From NCBI RefSeq assembly GCF_016937515.1, contig NZ_JAFHKM010000002.1, positions 4,645,001-4,709,000 on the forward strand: a stretch of DNA of 64,000 nucleotides, given 5' to 3'. Position 1 is the stretch's first letter. Each line of letters opens with the position of its first letter. The stretch is from Cohnella algarum. GTDB taxonomy: Bacteria; Bacillota; Bacilli; Paenibacillales; Paenibacillaceae. A model generated the notes under the pieces. The model worked only from the letters and a program-made list of their open reading frames with translations. It was not told the DNA's origin and made no database searches. Below are positions 20,550 to 28,775 of the stretch, one piece after another. A program made the translations under genes and the position numbers.

Positions 20550-21197
20550 GTGAAAAGTCGCTTTAAGGCGGTTTCGTGGTTGCTGCTTATCGGGTTATTC
20601 GCGTTTCCGGCCTTCGTTTTTGCCCACTCGACCGCGGAAACGGTCGTCCCGGGAGATGCCGAGGTCGTCGAGGCCCCGCTGCCGGAAGTTTCGGTTGCGT
20701 TCAATACGACGGTCGAGCTCGTCAGTTTGAAAGTGTCGGATGCGTCGGGCGCGGAACAGCCGTTCAAGGAAACCGGGGCGAACGGCGAGACGATAACGGG
20801 CGTATTCGAGCAGCCGCTCGCGCGAAACGGAACGTATTCGGTGCAATGGCACATCATCGGGGCGGACGGGCACGCGATCAAAGGGGAATCTTCGTTTGAA
20901 GTGCGCATCGCGGCTCCTCCGGAATCGCCGGTTGCAACGGAGGACACTGCTGTTGAATCGGCGGTCCCGACTGCGCCCGCTCCCGAGCAAGGCGACGCCG
21001 CGGAATCGCCGGCCGCATCCGAGGCGTCGCCGTCATCGGAGGCGCAGCTTTCTCCGAGCCCGGAGGCGGGCGGAGAGAACGCCGCATCAAGCGGGGACAA
21101 CGTATCGGATTTGTCCGTCTGGATTGTCGGCGCCGCCGCTCTGCTGCTCGTTGCCGCCATCGGCTTCAGCTTCGCCAACAAGAGGAAGAAAGGGTGA
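20550..21197 (+). CDS. CopC-domain copper resistance protein, membrane-anchored
   Basis: The 215-residue protein has a signal peptide ending FPAFVFA, so the mature protein would begin with His-Ser, the copper(II)-binding N-terminal His of the CopC fold. VQWHIIGADGHAIKGESSFEV is the conserved CopC end with a second copper-binding His. A Pro/Ala/Glu/Ser-rich linker of about 70 residues follows, then a membrane helix and KRKKG, which anchors the domain outside the cell. GTG 20550 follows AAGGAGGG. No CopD-like gene is adjacent, which is unusual for a copper uptake or resistance pair. Confidence 0.82.
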   Translation: MKSRFKAVSWLLLIGLFAFPAFVFAHSTAETVVPGDAEVVEAPLPEVSVAFNTTVELVSLKVSDASGAEQPFKETGANGETITGVFEQPLARNGTYSVQWHIIGADGHAIKGESSFEVRIAAPPESPVATEDTAVESAVPTAPAPEQGDAAESPAASEASPSSEAQLSPSPEAGGENAASSGDNVSDLSVWIVGAAALLLVAAIGFSFANKRKKG

Positions 21198-21219
21198 GCC
21201 CTTTCTTCTTTTTTTTTCC
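21187..21219 (+). terminator. Terminator overlapping the end of the CopC-domain gene
   Basis: AAGAAAGGG pairs with CCCTTTCTT around TGAG, which contains the stop codon, followed by a long T run. Confidence 0.85.
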
Positions 21220-21314
21220 GTATTGGGGAATCGGCGAGGGCGCGAAAATGGAAATCGTGCGATCGACCCGCGCAAGCTCGCGACATCGTTCTACTCAATA
21301 GAAGAAATCCTTCG

Positions 21315-21343
21315 TTACCGGTCCGCCGGACGGGTGGTACAGT
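21315..21343 (+). promoter_or_regulatory. Possible promoter of sugar ABC locus 1
   Basis: TTACCG (21315-21320) and TACAGT (21338-21343) are spaced by 17 bases. The hexamers are poor, which would fit activation by a response regulator. Confidence 0.35.
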
Positions 21344-21386
21344 AGAGATGCGAATGAAACATACGCATTTGACGGAGGGGATATCG

Positions 21387-22718
21387 TTGCTCAAGAAAAA
21401 GATGGCGGCGCTGCTCGCGGCGGTCATGATGGGAACGGCGCTCGCGGGCTGCTCGACGGGCATGGGGACGACGAATGGCTCGGCGAATGCATCCGGCACG
21501 CCGGCGGCGTCTTCGGCTAATCCGGACGAGAAAATTACGCTGACGATGTGGGGAGGCGTGCCGGCGGAGTCCGGTCCGCAAGCGGTCGTCGACGCCTGGA
21601 ACGCCGAAAATCCGAACGTCCAGGTCAAGTACGAGCGGTTCGTCAACGACGACGCCGGCAATCTGAAGCTCGATACGGCGCTCGCCACGGGACAGGACGC
21701 GGATTTGTTCGTCAGCTACTCCAAGACGTTGCTTCAGCGCCGGGTCGACGCCGGGTTCGCTCTGGATTTGAGCGCTTATTCCGATTACGACATCGACGAG
21801 AACATTCCCGGAGCCGACGAATGGAAAATCGACGACAAGTATTACGGAATGCCGACCGTAAAAAGCAATTTCTTCGTCTGGTTCAACAAGGAATTGCTGG
21901 ACGAAGCGGGCCTGCCGCTGCCGGAGGAATGGACGTGGCAGGAGATGAAAGCGTATGCGGAAAAGTTGAAAGGCGACAAGCGCTATGGGCTGGTTCAGCA
22001 TACGGAGCCGTTCCCGGATCCACTCGACTCGGTGTCGATGAAGTTCGGCTATACGAAGGCCGACGGAACGTCCCATATGGATCACCCGCTTTACGGCGAA
22101 TGGATGGAAACGCTGAAGTCGATGATGGACGACGGCTGGACGACCGTGCCTTACGCGGAGCAGGTGACGTCCAAAATGCCGGTGGACACGGTGTTTCTAA
22201 GCGGCGAAGCCGCCATGCTGAACGCCGGAACGTGGATTTTCCGCAGCTCGAACAATATGAAGGACAATCCGCGAACGTTCAAAATCGCTTTCGCGCCCGT
22301 TCCGCGGCTTGCGGAGGACCCGGCCGATTACGTGACGCGAGGCGGCACCGGGGACGCGATTTCAATCAACGCGAATTCCAAGCATAAGGACGCCGCATGG
22401 ACGTTTTTGAAGTGGTATGCGGACGGCGGCATGCTCCCGATGGTTCCCGGCGGACGGCTTCCGGCTTCCAAGGCGGTCGATGCCGACGATACGATGAAGC
22501 TGCTGCTGGGCGAAAACGCCGATACGTACGACCAGGAGTCGCTGAAGCGCGTGCTGTTTAACGACGACGTCAAATATTCGCGCTCCCTCCCGCAGCAGGT
22601 CATGGATTTGCGGCAGGAAGAATACGAGAATTTCTTTACGGGCAAGAAGGACGTCCAAACGACGCTCGCGGACATCGCCAGACGCCATAACGAATTTTTG
22701 AAGCAAAACGGATCATAA
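21387..22718 (+). CDS. Sugar ABC transporter substrate-binding lipoprotein
   Basis: An extracellular solute-binding protein family 1 member of 443 residues. After a short signal sequence the lipobox LAGC marks lipid attachment, followed by a Ser/Gly/Ala-rich linker. ITLTMWGGVPAESGPQAVVDAWN is the usual start of the mature fold, and FFVWFNKELLDEAGLPLPEEWTW lies in the hinge region. I start at TTG 21387 since GGAGGGG precedes it with normal spacing. It delivers a mono- or oligosaccharide to the two permeases downstream; no ATPase gene is present, so a shared MsmX-like ATPase is likely. Confidence 0.9.
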   Translation: MLKKKMAALLAAVMMGTALAGCSTGMGTTNGSANASGTPAASSANPDEKITLTMWGGVPAESGPQAVVDAWNAENPNVQVKYERFVNDDAGNLKLDTALATGQDADLFVSYSKTLLQRRVDAGFALDLSAYSDYDIDENIPGADEWKIDDKYYGMPTVKSNFFVWFNKELLDEAGLPLPEEWTWQEMKAYAEKLKGDKRYGLVQHTEPFPDPLDSVSMKFGYTKADGTSHMDHPLYGEWMETLKSMMDDGWTTVPYAEQVTSKMPVDTVFLSGEAAMLNAGTWIFRSSNNMKDNPRTFKIAFAPVPRLAEDPADYVTRGGTGDAISINANSKHKDAAWTFLKWYADGGMLPMVPGGRLPASKAVDADDTMKLLLGENADTYDQESLKRVLFNDDVKYSRSLPQQVMDLRQEEYENFFTGKKDVQTTLADIARRHNEFLKQNGS

Positions 22719-22722
22719 GAAG

Positions 22723-22798
22723 GGAGGGGCAGGGGCTCGTCAAGGTCCGGAACATGCCGTCGCTGGCGGACCGGCCGGGGATCCTCTGCCCTTCGCTT
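22723..22798 (+). terminator. Intercistronic hairpin between binding-protein and permease genes
   Basis: GGGGCAG near 22729 can pair with CTGCCC near 22788, with further inner pairing. There is no T tract, so it may stabilise the upstream message or reduce read-through rather than terminate fully. Confidence 0.35.
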
Positions 22799-22818
22799 CG
22801 GGATTGGAGCGAAAAACC

Positions 22819-23688
22819 ATGCGCAAAAAACAGTTTTGGGTCGGTTACGCGTTCATTGCGCCGAATCTGCTCGGCGTGCTCCTGTTCTTCGTCATCCCGG
22901 CCGCCGTATCGGCCGTGCTGATGTTCACGGACTGGCAGTTCGCAAGCCCCGTGTTTCATTTTGTCGGGTTCGACAACATCAAGCGGCTGCTCCATGACGA
23001 GCAGTTTTATACGTCGCTCGCCAATACGGCGCTGTTTCTGGCGAGCGTGCCCGTTTCCATCGCGCTGGCATTCCTCGTGGCGGTCGTGCTCAACCGTTCG
23101 GTCTATTTGAAATCGCTGCTGCGGGCGCTGTATTTTTTGCCCTACATTACGAACGGGGTTGCCGTCGCCTTCGTCTGGATGCTGCTGTTCCAGCCGAAGC
23201 TGGGGCCGATCAACGGGCTGCTGAGAAGCATCGGAATCGAAAATCCTCCGGGCTGGCTGACGTCGCCGGATTCGGTCATGGCGGCCATCGACATCATCTG
23301 GATCTGGTTCATGCTCGGCTACAATATGATCATCTATTTGGCGGCGCTTCAGGAAATCTCGCCGGAGCTGCTGGAGGCGGCGAAAATGGACGGAGCCCGA
23401 AAACGCCAGGTCGTGTTCCGCATCATGCTTCCGCTCGTCAGTCCCACCACGTTCATGCTGCTCGTGACCGGACTGATCATGTCCATCAAAACGTTCGGCA
23501 TTTTCGAAGCGCTGACGCAGGGAGGTCCGGGCAGCAGCTCGCTCATTCTGTCGCTGTACGTGTACAAGACGGCGTTCCGCTATTACGAGATCGGCTATGC
23601 GGCCGCCATTTCCTGGGCGTTGTTCGCGGTCATCCTTTTCATCACGGCGATCCAGTGGTTCGGTCAAAAAAAATGGGTGCATTACTAA
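22819..23688 (+). CDS. Sugar ABC transporter permease (MalF/UgpA-like)
   Basis: The 289-residue integral membrane protein begins MRKKQFWVGYAFIAPNLLGVLLFF and has six hydrophobic segments. The inner-face EAA motif is read as EISPELLEAAKMDGARKRQVVFRIMLPLVSP, the contact site for the ATPase. ATG 22819 has GGAGCG upstream. It forms a heterodimer with the next permease. Preceded by the binding lipoprotein and followed after 19 bases by the second permease. Confidence 0.92.
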   Translation: MRKKQFWVGYAFIAPNLLGVLLFFVIPAAVSAVLMFTDWQFASPVFHFVGFDNIKRLLHDEQFYTSLANTALFLASVPVSIALAFLVAVVLNRSVYLKSLLRALYFLPYITNGVAVAFVWMLLFQPKLGPINGLLRSIGIENPPGWLTSPDSVMAAIDIIWIWFMLGYNMIIYLAALQEISPELLEAAKMDGARKRQVVFRIMLPLVSPTTFMLLVTGLIMSIKTFGIFEALTQGGPGSSSLILSLYVYKTAFRYYEIGYAAAISWALFAVILFITAIQWFGQKKWVHY

Positions 23689-23707
23689 AGAGAGAGGAGG
23701 TCACACG

Positions 23708-24601
23708 ATGCAGACGAAAGCCGAATTCGCCGCTTCTTCCGGCCGCGGCCATGTCGCCTCGGAGGCGAAAAAGCAGGCATGGCGAAAAGCGAAAAAAGGC
23801 GCGATCACGCTGATCATGCTCTTCTTCGCCATCCTGACGGTGCTGCCGTTCGCGTGGATGATTTCCACCTCGTTCAAATCGCCTTCGGAAGTGTTCGATT
23901 TCCCGATTTCCTGGATTCCGGCAAATCCCGTATGGGAGCACCATCAGAAAATATGGACCGGCTCGGCCAGCTTCGTGCCCTATTATTTGAACTCGCTCAA
24001 GGTTTCGCTGATCAGCACGATCGGCGCGACCGTGCTGTCCGCGCTTGCGGCTTACGGCTTTACGAAGGTGACGTTCAAGGGAAGGGACACGCTGTTCGTT
24101 TTCTATATCGCGATGATGATGATTCCCCCTCAGGTGCTTTTTGTCCCGAAATTCATCATCTTTAAATGGCTGGGCATTTTCAACACGCATTGGGCGCTGA
24201 TTTTGCCCGGCATGATCACGATTTTCGGCGTCTTCATGATGAGGCAGTTTTTCCTTTCCATTCCGAACGAAATTTCCGAATCCGCCTATATCGACGGAGC
24301 CGGCCACGCGCGGATCTTTTTGCAGATGATGCTACCGCTTGCCAAGCCCGCTTTGGCCACGCTGGCCGTCATCGATTTTTCCTGGCATTGGAACGATTTC
24401 GAGAACGCCCTCGTCTTTCTGATCAGCCGGGAGCTGTATACGGTGCCGCTAGGGCTGCAAAATTTCATTCTCGAATACAACGTCGATTACAACGGAATGA
24501 TGGCGGCCGCGTCCGCCGGCATCCTGCCGATGCTGGTCGTGTTTTTCATCGCGCAGAAGTTCATCATTCAAGGCTTGTCGGGCACGGCCGTCAAGGGCTG
24601 A
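23708..24601 (+). CDS. Sugar ABC transporter permease (MalG/UgpB-partner type)
   Basis: The 297-residue second permease. Six membrane helices follow a hydrophilic N-terminus of about 30 residues; ISESAYIDGAGHARIFLQMMLPLAKPALAT is the EAA loop, and the tail VFFIAQKFIIQGLSGTAVKG is typical of the MalG branch. GAGAGGAGG lies before ATG 23708. A strong terminator after it separates the transporter from the kinase gene. Confidence 0.92.
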   Translation: MQTKAEFAASSGRGHVASEAKKQAWRKAKKGAITLIMLFFAILTVLPFAWMISTSFKSPSEVFDFPISWIPANPVWEHHQKIWTGSASFVPYYLNSLKVSLISTIGATVLSALAAYGFTKVTFKGRDTLFVFYIAMMMIPPQVLFVPKFIIFKWLGIFNTHWALILPGMITIFGVFMMRQFFLSIPNEISESAYIDGAGHARIFLQMMLPLAKPALATLAVIDFSWHWNDFENALVFLISRELYTVPLGLQNFILEYNVDYNGMMAAASAGILPMLVVFFIAQKFIIQGLSGTAVKG

Positions 24602-24626
24602 AGCTTCGGCCGTCGTTCGGATCCGG

Positions 24627-24670
24627 CCGGCCCATTCGCGGACATTCGTTCGCGGGAGGGCCGGTTTTTC
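24627..24670 (+). terminator. Terminator after sugar ABC locus 1 permeases
   Basis: CCGGCCC (24627-24633) pairs with GGGCCGG (24658-24664), with an inner CGCG/CGCG pairing, then five T residues. Confidence 0.85.
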
Positions 24671-24759
24671 GATAGACGAGCGAGCCGACTCCGTATTATG
24701 CTGGAAAAAACCGGCCAAGGCCGGCTCTGCCCGAGCTCTGCCAGAGGAGTGTTTTCCCG

Positions 24760-26580
24760 ATGCCCGTTCGTAATCTGCTCGGCAGCCTGAAGCCGTCGGC
24801 CTGGCTGCCCAAGACGCTCCGAAACCGCCTGTTTCTGGCGTTTGTCGTCTTCATCTTGTTCCCGCATACGCTGTTGAACCTGTCCAATTTCAACCGGGTG
24901 GAGGAGGTGCTGCGCAAGCAGACGGCCGATCAAAGCCTGGATTCGATGCTGACGTTGAACCAGTCGCTGGAGGATTTTTTGAACGTCGTCTACAAAACCG
25001 TCATCCTCGTCGAGCAGGACGATTCGGCGGCTTCCGTGCTGCAATACCCCGAACGTTACGACAGCCTGGAGCGGGTTTACCTGATCGATACCAAATTCAA
25101 ATCGATCACGAACAGCCTGTTCATCAGTCTTTCGCCGGTCTATTACACAATCGCGGATTTCAAAGGCAACGTGTATGCGTCGTACCCGCCGCTTCAGCGA
25201 TTGTCCTACGAACGAACGTCCAGGGAAGCCTGGTTTGCGGAGGCGCTGAATCAGCCGAACGCCTACGTCTGGAATTGGGAACCGAACTATACGAGCAGGG
25301 ACATGTCGCGCAGTCCGCAGCTTCTGTCTTACGCGGCAACGCTCAAAAATCGCGGCAACGCGCCCTATGCAGTACTGCGCGTCAGCGTCGACATGTACGA
25401 ATGGTTTCGCCTGTCCACGCAATTTCTGCAGGAGACGTATTTGCTGCTGGATGCGGACGGAACGATCCTGGCCGACAGCAAGCTGGGACGTACGGAAAGC
25501 GGCGAGCGGCTGGCCGGGTTTTCCGCGCCGGACGAACAGGGATACTACGTGTCCGGCGGCAATCTGAACGTCTACGCGAAGCTTCCCCGGCTGGACAAAG
25601 TGCTGATCAAGCAGGTTCCGCTCGAAATTACGTACGCGGAAGTCGACCGGCTGAAGCAGTCTTTTTTTACCGTGTCGCTATCGCTGACGCTCGCTTTTAT
25701 CACGATTACGCTATTGATTTCGTCGGCGATCACGAAACCGCTTCAGCACCTCCAGCGGAGAATGGCAGGCGCCGTCGACCGGCGTTTCCGCGTGAAGCTG
25801 CCCGAGACGAACCGCCGCGGGGAGGTGCTGGAACTGACGCGCGCGTTCAACCGGATGATGGAGGATACGGAGGAACTGGTCCGGCAGCTGAAAGCGGAGG
25901 AACGCAACAAAGAGGCCGTCCGGTTTCAGGTGCTGCTGTCGCAGACGAATCCGCATTTTTTGCTGAATACGCTGAATACGATCAAGTGGCTGGCCCTCGT
26001 GGAACATCAGCCGAACATCGCGGAAATATGCGTGAGCCTGGGCAAGCTGCTGGAGGCGGGGCTGAATTCGGAGCTGGAGCTGATCCACGTCCGGGAGGAG
26101 CTGCAGTTGATCGAGTCCTATCTTTACATTCAGAACTTCCGCTACAAGCAGCAATTCGATGTCCGTTACGAAACGGAGCCGGGCCTGGAATTCGCCTTGA
26201 TTCCGAAGCTGAGCCTGCAGCCGCTCGTCGAGAACAGCATTCAGCACGGATTGATGGAAATCGACCGAAAGGGCCTCATTACGATCCGGACGCTGTCCCG
26301 GGACGGCAAGCTCGTCTTGGAAGTGGAAGATAACGGGGCGGGGATTTCGGCCGGAAGCGGGATCAAGGACGAGAAACCCGAGCGCAAAAGACCCGGCATC
26401 GGCATCGCCAATTTGCGGGAAAGGCTGGAGCTGCTGTTCAAAGGAAGCTCGGGACTGGAAATCATGCCGCTTGAGCAAGGCACGCGGGTCCGGTTTTATA
26501 TGCCTCTGCTCTTGTCTAAGCCGTACCGGAGCGAGTCTGACGGAAAGGCGGAGTTTATCGCGGAGGGAACCCTTAAATGA
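24760..26580 (+). CDS. Sensor histidine kinase, YesM type (sugar locus 1)
   Basis: A 606-residue membrane kinase. Order: membrane helix at about residues 24-42, an extracellular sensor region to about 295 (cache-like), a second helix (SLTLAFITITLLISSAI), a HAMP domain, then the His_kinase domain with SQTNPHFLLNTLNTIKW, placing the phospho-accepting His at residue 399, and an HATPase domain with LQPLVENSIQHG (N box), EDNGAGIS and GIGIANLRERLELL (G boxes). ATG 24760 follows GAGGAGTG. It probably senses sugar, perhaps via the binding lipoprotein, and signals to the regulator at 26773. Confidence 0.92.
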   Translation: MPVRNLLGSLKPSAWLPKTLRNRLFLAFVVFILFPHTLLNLSNFNRVEEVLRKQTADQSLDSMLTLNQSLEDFLNVVYKTVILVEQDDSAASVLQYPERYDSLERVYLIDTKFKSITNSLFISLSPVYYTIADFKGNVYASYPPLQRLSYERTSREAWFAEALNQPNAYVWNWEPNYTSRDMSRSPQLLSYAATLKNRGNAPYAVLRVSVDMYEWFRLSTQFLQETYLLLDADGTILADSKLGRTESGERLAGFSAPDEQGYYVSGGNLNVYAKLPRLDKVLIKQVPLEITYAEVDRLKQSFFTVSLSLTLAFITITLLISSAITKPLQHLQRRMAGAVDRRFRVKLPETNRRGEVLELTRAFNRMMEDTEELVRQLKAEERNKEAVRFQVLLSQTNPHFLLNTLNTIKWLALVEHQPNIAEICVSLGKLLEAGLNSELELIHVREELQLIESYLYIQNFRYKQQFDVRYETEPGLEFALIPKLSLQPLVENSIQHGLMEIDRKGLITIRTLSRDGKLVLEVEDNGAGISAGSGIKDEKPERKRPGIGIANLRERLELLFKGSSGLEIMPLEQGTRVRFYMPLLLSKPYRSESDGKAEFIAEGTLK

Positions 26581-26726
26581 GGAAAATGTTCTATTCAAAC
26601 CGCGCCTTGCGAAAAATTCCGGAAATCGTTCTATCCGAAACAAGAAATTGTTACTGTCCCCGCCGAAGCTGACATGGTACGATAGCTCCGCGCCGAATGG
26701 GATTACGGCCGAAATGGAGGCCCTCA

Positions 26727-26735
26727 TGCTATAAT
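26727..26735 (+). promoter_or_regulatory. Extended -10 promoter for the response regulator gene
   Basis: TGC followed by TATAAT forms an extended -10 element; no good -35 lies at the usual spacing. It is in the 192-base gap between the kinase and its regulator gene, so the regulator can be made on its own. Confidence 0.5.
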
Positions 26736-26772
26736 TCGATCGAGGGGCATATGAACGGAGGGAGGGGGAAGC

Positions 26773-27636
26773 ATGTGGAGCGTGCTGCTCGTGGAGGATG
26801 AAATATTCGTTCGTGAATCGGTGAGAAGAATCGTCGACTGGCAGAGCCTTGGCTTCGACGTCGTCGGCGAAGCGGGAAACGGCGAAGAGGCGTTCGCTTT
26901 TCTCGAGCAGAGGAGGCCCGATCTGGTCATCTGCGATATTTTAATGCCGAAAATGAACGGCGTGGACGTGCTGAAGCGCGCGCGGGAGGCCGACATCGAC
27001 AGCCGTTTTATCATGTTGTCCTGCCTCGGCGATTTCGAATACGTGCGCCAAGCGATGGAGTACGGGGCGTCCAATTATATATTGAAGCTTTCCATGAACG
27101 TGCAATCGCTCGTGGACGCGCTCGTCAAGGTGGACGCGGAATTGAGAAAACGGCTCGCGGACGGACGGCGCGAAGCGATCGGCGTTGCGGTCGGTACCGA
27201 AGGACAGGAAGCGAGCGCAGGGCAAGCGGCGGAAGACGGACGGGAGCCGGCGGCGCCGGGACAGTCCGAAAGCGTTGCGCTGCTGCGGGCGGATACCGGT
27301 CATCAGGAGGTCGACAAGCTGCTTTTGTACATGAAGGAAAATTACCGGTCGTTCATCTCTTTGAAAACGCTGGCCAACCATGTTTCGATGGACGAAAAGT
27401 ACATCAGCACCCTGTTCAAGAAAAAGACCGGCACGAACATTATTTATTACCTCCATCAGCTGCGGATCGCGGAAGCGAAACGGCGTTTGGAGCAATCGCG
27501 CCTGCCCGTATCCGAAATCGGGCTTCAGGTCGGGTACGAAAACGACAACTACTTCATCAAAATGTTCAAGCGATTTACGGGCATGACGCCGAACGCCTAT
27601 CGCGGACAGTTCCCGGCCGAGGCGCGAAAAGCGTAA
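26773..27636 (+). CDS. AraC-type response regulator (YesN-like, short form)
   Basis: The 287-residue protein has an N-terminal receiver with the acidic pair Glu8-Asp9, phospho-acceptor Asp55 in LVICDILMPKMNG and a C-terminal AraC/XylS DNA-binding domain with YISTLFKKKTGTNIIYYLHQLRIAEAKR and GYENDNYFIKMFKRFTGMTPNAYR. It lacks the long central domain of typical YesN proteins; the linker is a 50-residue Ala/Glu/Gly-rich stretch. GGAGGGAGG precedes ATG 26773. Expected target: the transport genes of locus 1. Confidence 0.92.
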   Translation: MWSVLLVEDEIFVRESVRRIVDWQSLGFDVVGEAGNGEEAFAFLEQRRPDLVICDILMPKMNGVDVLKRAREADIDSRFIMLSCLGDFEYVRQAMEYGASNYILKLSMNVQSLVDALVKVDAELRKRLADGRREAIGVAVGTEGQEASAGQAAEDGREPAAPGQSESVALLRADTGHQEVDKLLLYMKENYRSFISLKTLANHVSMDEKYISTLFKKKTGTNIIYYLHQLRIAEAKRRLEQSRLPVSEIGLQVGYENDNYFIKMFKRFTGMTPNAYRGQFPAEARKA

Positions 27637-27670
27637 TAACCCACTATCCGGGCGGAAGAGAGGACGCAGC

Positions 27671-27699
27671 TTGACTTTTAGTTCGCCCGCCCTTATCAT
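27671..27699 (+). promoter_or_regulatory. Promoter of the NAD(P)-binding oxidoreductase gene
   Basis: TTGACT (27671-27676) and TATCAT (27694-27699) are spaced by exactly 17 bases. The -10 element is part of the left arm of an inverted repeat. Confidence 0.75.
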
Positions 27700-27735
27700 T
27701 AATTACAAAAAGTAAGTATGTAAATAATGATAAGG
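27691..27735 (+). promoter_or_regulatory. Inverted repeat, probable repressor operator
   Basis: CCTTATCATTA (27691-27701) is an exact inverted repeat of TAATGATAAGG (27725-27735); extending it gives 14 of 15 matches. An inner TTAC...GTAA pair also exists. The left arm covers the -10 element and the right arm covers the ribosome site, so it could act as a protein operator, as an RNA hairpin, or both. HxlR-type regulators often control this kind of gene, but none is encoded nearby. Confidence 0.5.
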
Positions 27736-27747
27736 AAGGGATCGCAT

Positions 27748-28623
27748 ATGGGCAAAATGGCGATTACCGGCGCGACCGGTCAATTGGGCGGTTTGACGAT
27801 ACGCCATCTGTTAAGCAAGGGAGTTGCGGCCGGCAATATCGTCGGAATCGTGCGGAGCCCGGAAAACGCGGGAGCTCTTCGCGAACTGGGGATCGAAATC
27901 CGAACCGGGGATTACGATCGGCCCGAGACGCTGGCCGAAGCGTTTGCCGGCATCGAAAAGCTGCTGTTCGTTTCGGGGCCTTCCATGGACAATACGCTGC
28001 GCATCCGCCAGCACGCGAGCGTCGTGGAAGCGGCCCGCAACGCCAAAGTGGGCCATATCGCCTATTCCGGCATCGCGTTTGCCGAAAAGATGAAGCTCGG
28101 ACTCGAAAACGTGCACCTCGCGACCGAATACATGATTCGGACGACGGGCATCCCGTTTACGTTTTTGCGCAACGGCTTTTATTTGGAAATCCTCGTCAAC
28201 GAAGGGTTGAAGGGGATCGCCGCGAGCGGGGAAATCGTGACCTCGGCGCCGAACGGCAAGATGAACTACGCGACCCGGAACGATCTGGCGCTGGCCGCGG
28301 CGACCGTGCTTGCCGGGGACGGATTCGAAAACCGGGTGCTGGAGCTGACGGCTCCTGAGCCTTTTACGTACGACGAGTTTGCGGCCGTCGTTTCCGACGT
28401 CGCCGGCAAACCGGTTAAGCACCGCGCCGTCTCTCCGGAGGAAGCCGTCAGGTCGATGACGGGCGCCGGCGTGCCGGAGGGAATGGCCGGATTCATGGTG
28501 CACGTCGTGTACAAGGCGATCGAGGACGGGCAGTTCGGTCATGCGTCCCGGGACCTGAAGCAATTGATCGGGGACGGATACACGACGATCAGGCAAGCCG
28601 TGACCGAGGCGTTGAACGCATAA
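27748..28623 (+). CDS. NAD(P)H-binding SDR / NmrA-like oxidoreductase
   Basis: An atypical short-chain reductase of 291 residues with the N-terminal dinucleotide motif MAITGATGQLGG, the basic IVGIVRSPENA suggesting NADPH, and GHIAYSGIAFAE. It resembles the YtfG/QorB quinone reductase group, which act on quinones in electrophile or oxidative stress. That assignment is inference. AAGGAAGGG precedes ATG 27748 and lies in the right arm of the upstream inverted repeat. Confidence 0.8.
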   Translation: MGKMAITGATGQLGGLTIRHLLSKGVAAGNIVGIVRSPENAGALRELGIEIRTGDYDRPETLAEAFAGIEKLLFVSGPSMDNTLRIRQHASVVEAARNAKVGHIAYSGIAFAEKMKLGLENVHLATEYMIRTTGIPFTFLRNGFYLEILVNEGLKGIAASGEIVTSAPNGKMNYATRNDLALAAATVLAGDGFENRVLELTAPEPFTYDEFAAVVSDVAGKPVKHRAVSPEEAVRSMTGAGVPEGMAGFMVHVVYKAIEDGQFGHASRDLKQLIGDGYTTIRQAVTEALNA

Positions 28624-28775
28624 AAGGACCTCCGACGCCCGAGCAGCAAGCGGTCAATCGCCTGATCGCCGGCCGCCCGGAAGCTACCAGCGCCTTTCTG
28701 GGCCTGTACAATCATGCCAACGGTCCGGAGGAGGTGGAACGGGCGATCGCAAGCCTTCTTTCTCAAAAGCCGTAG
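28623..28775 (+). pseudogene. Possible C-terminal gene remnant
   Basis: In the frame starting at 28623 an open stretch of about 50 codons reads with residues NRLIAGRPEATSAFLGLYNH and then ERAIASLLSQKP before a TAG. The composition looks like real protein, but there is no start codon or ribosome site, and its end overlaps the 3' end of the opposite gene. It may be what is left of a gene deleted next to the oxidoreductase. Family unknown. Confidence 0.3.
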
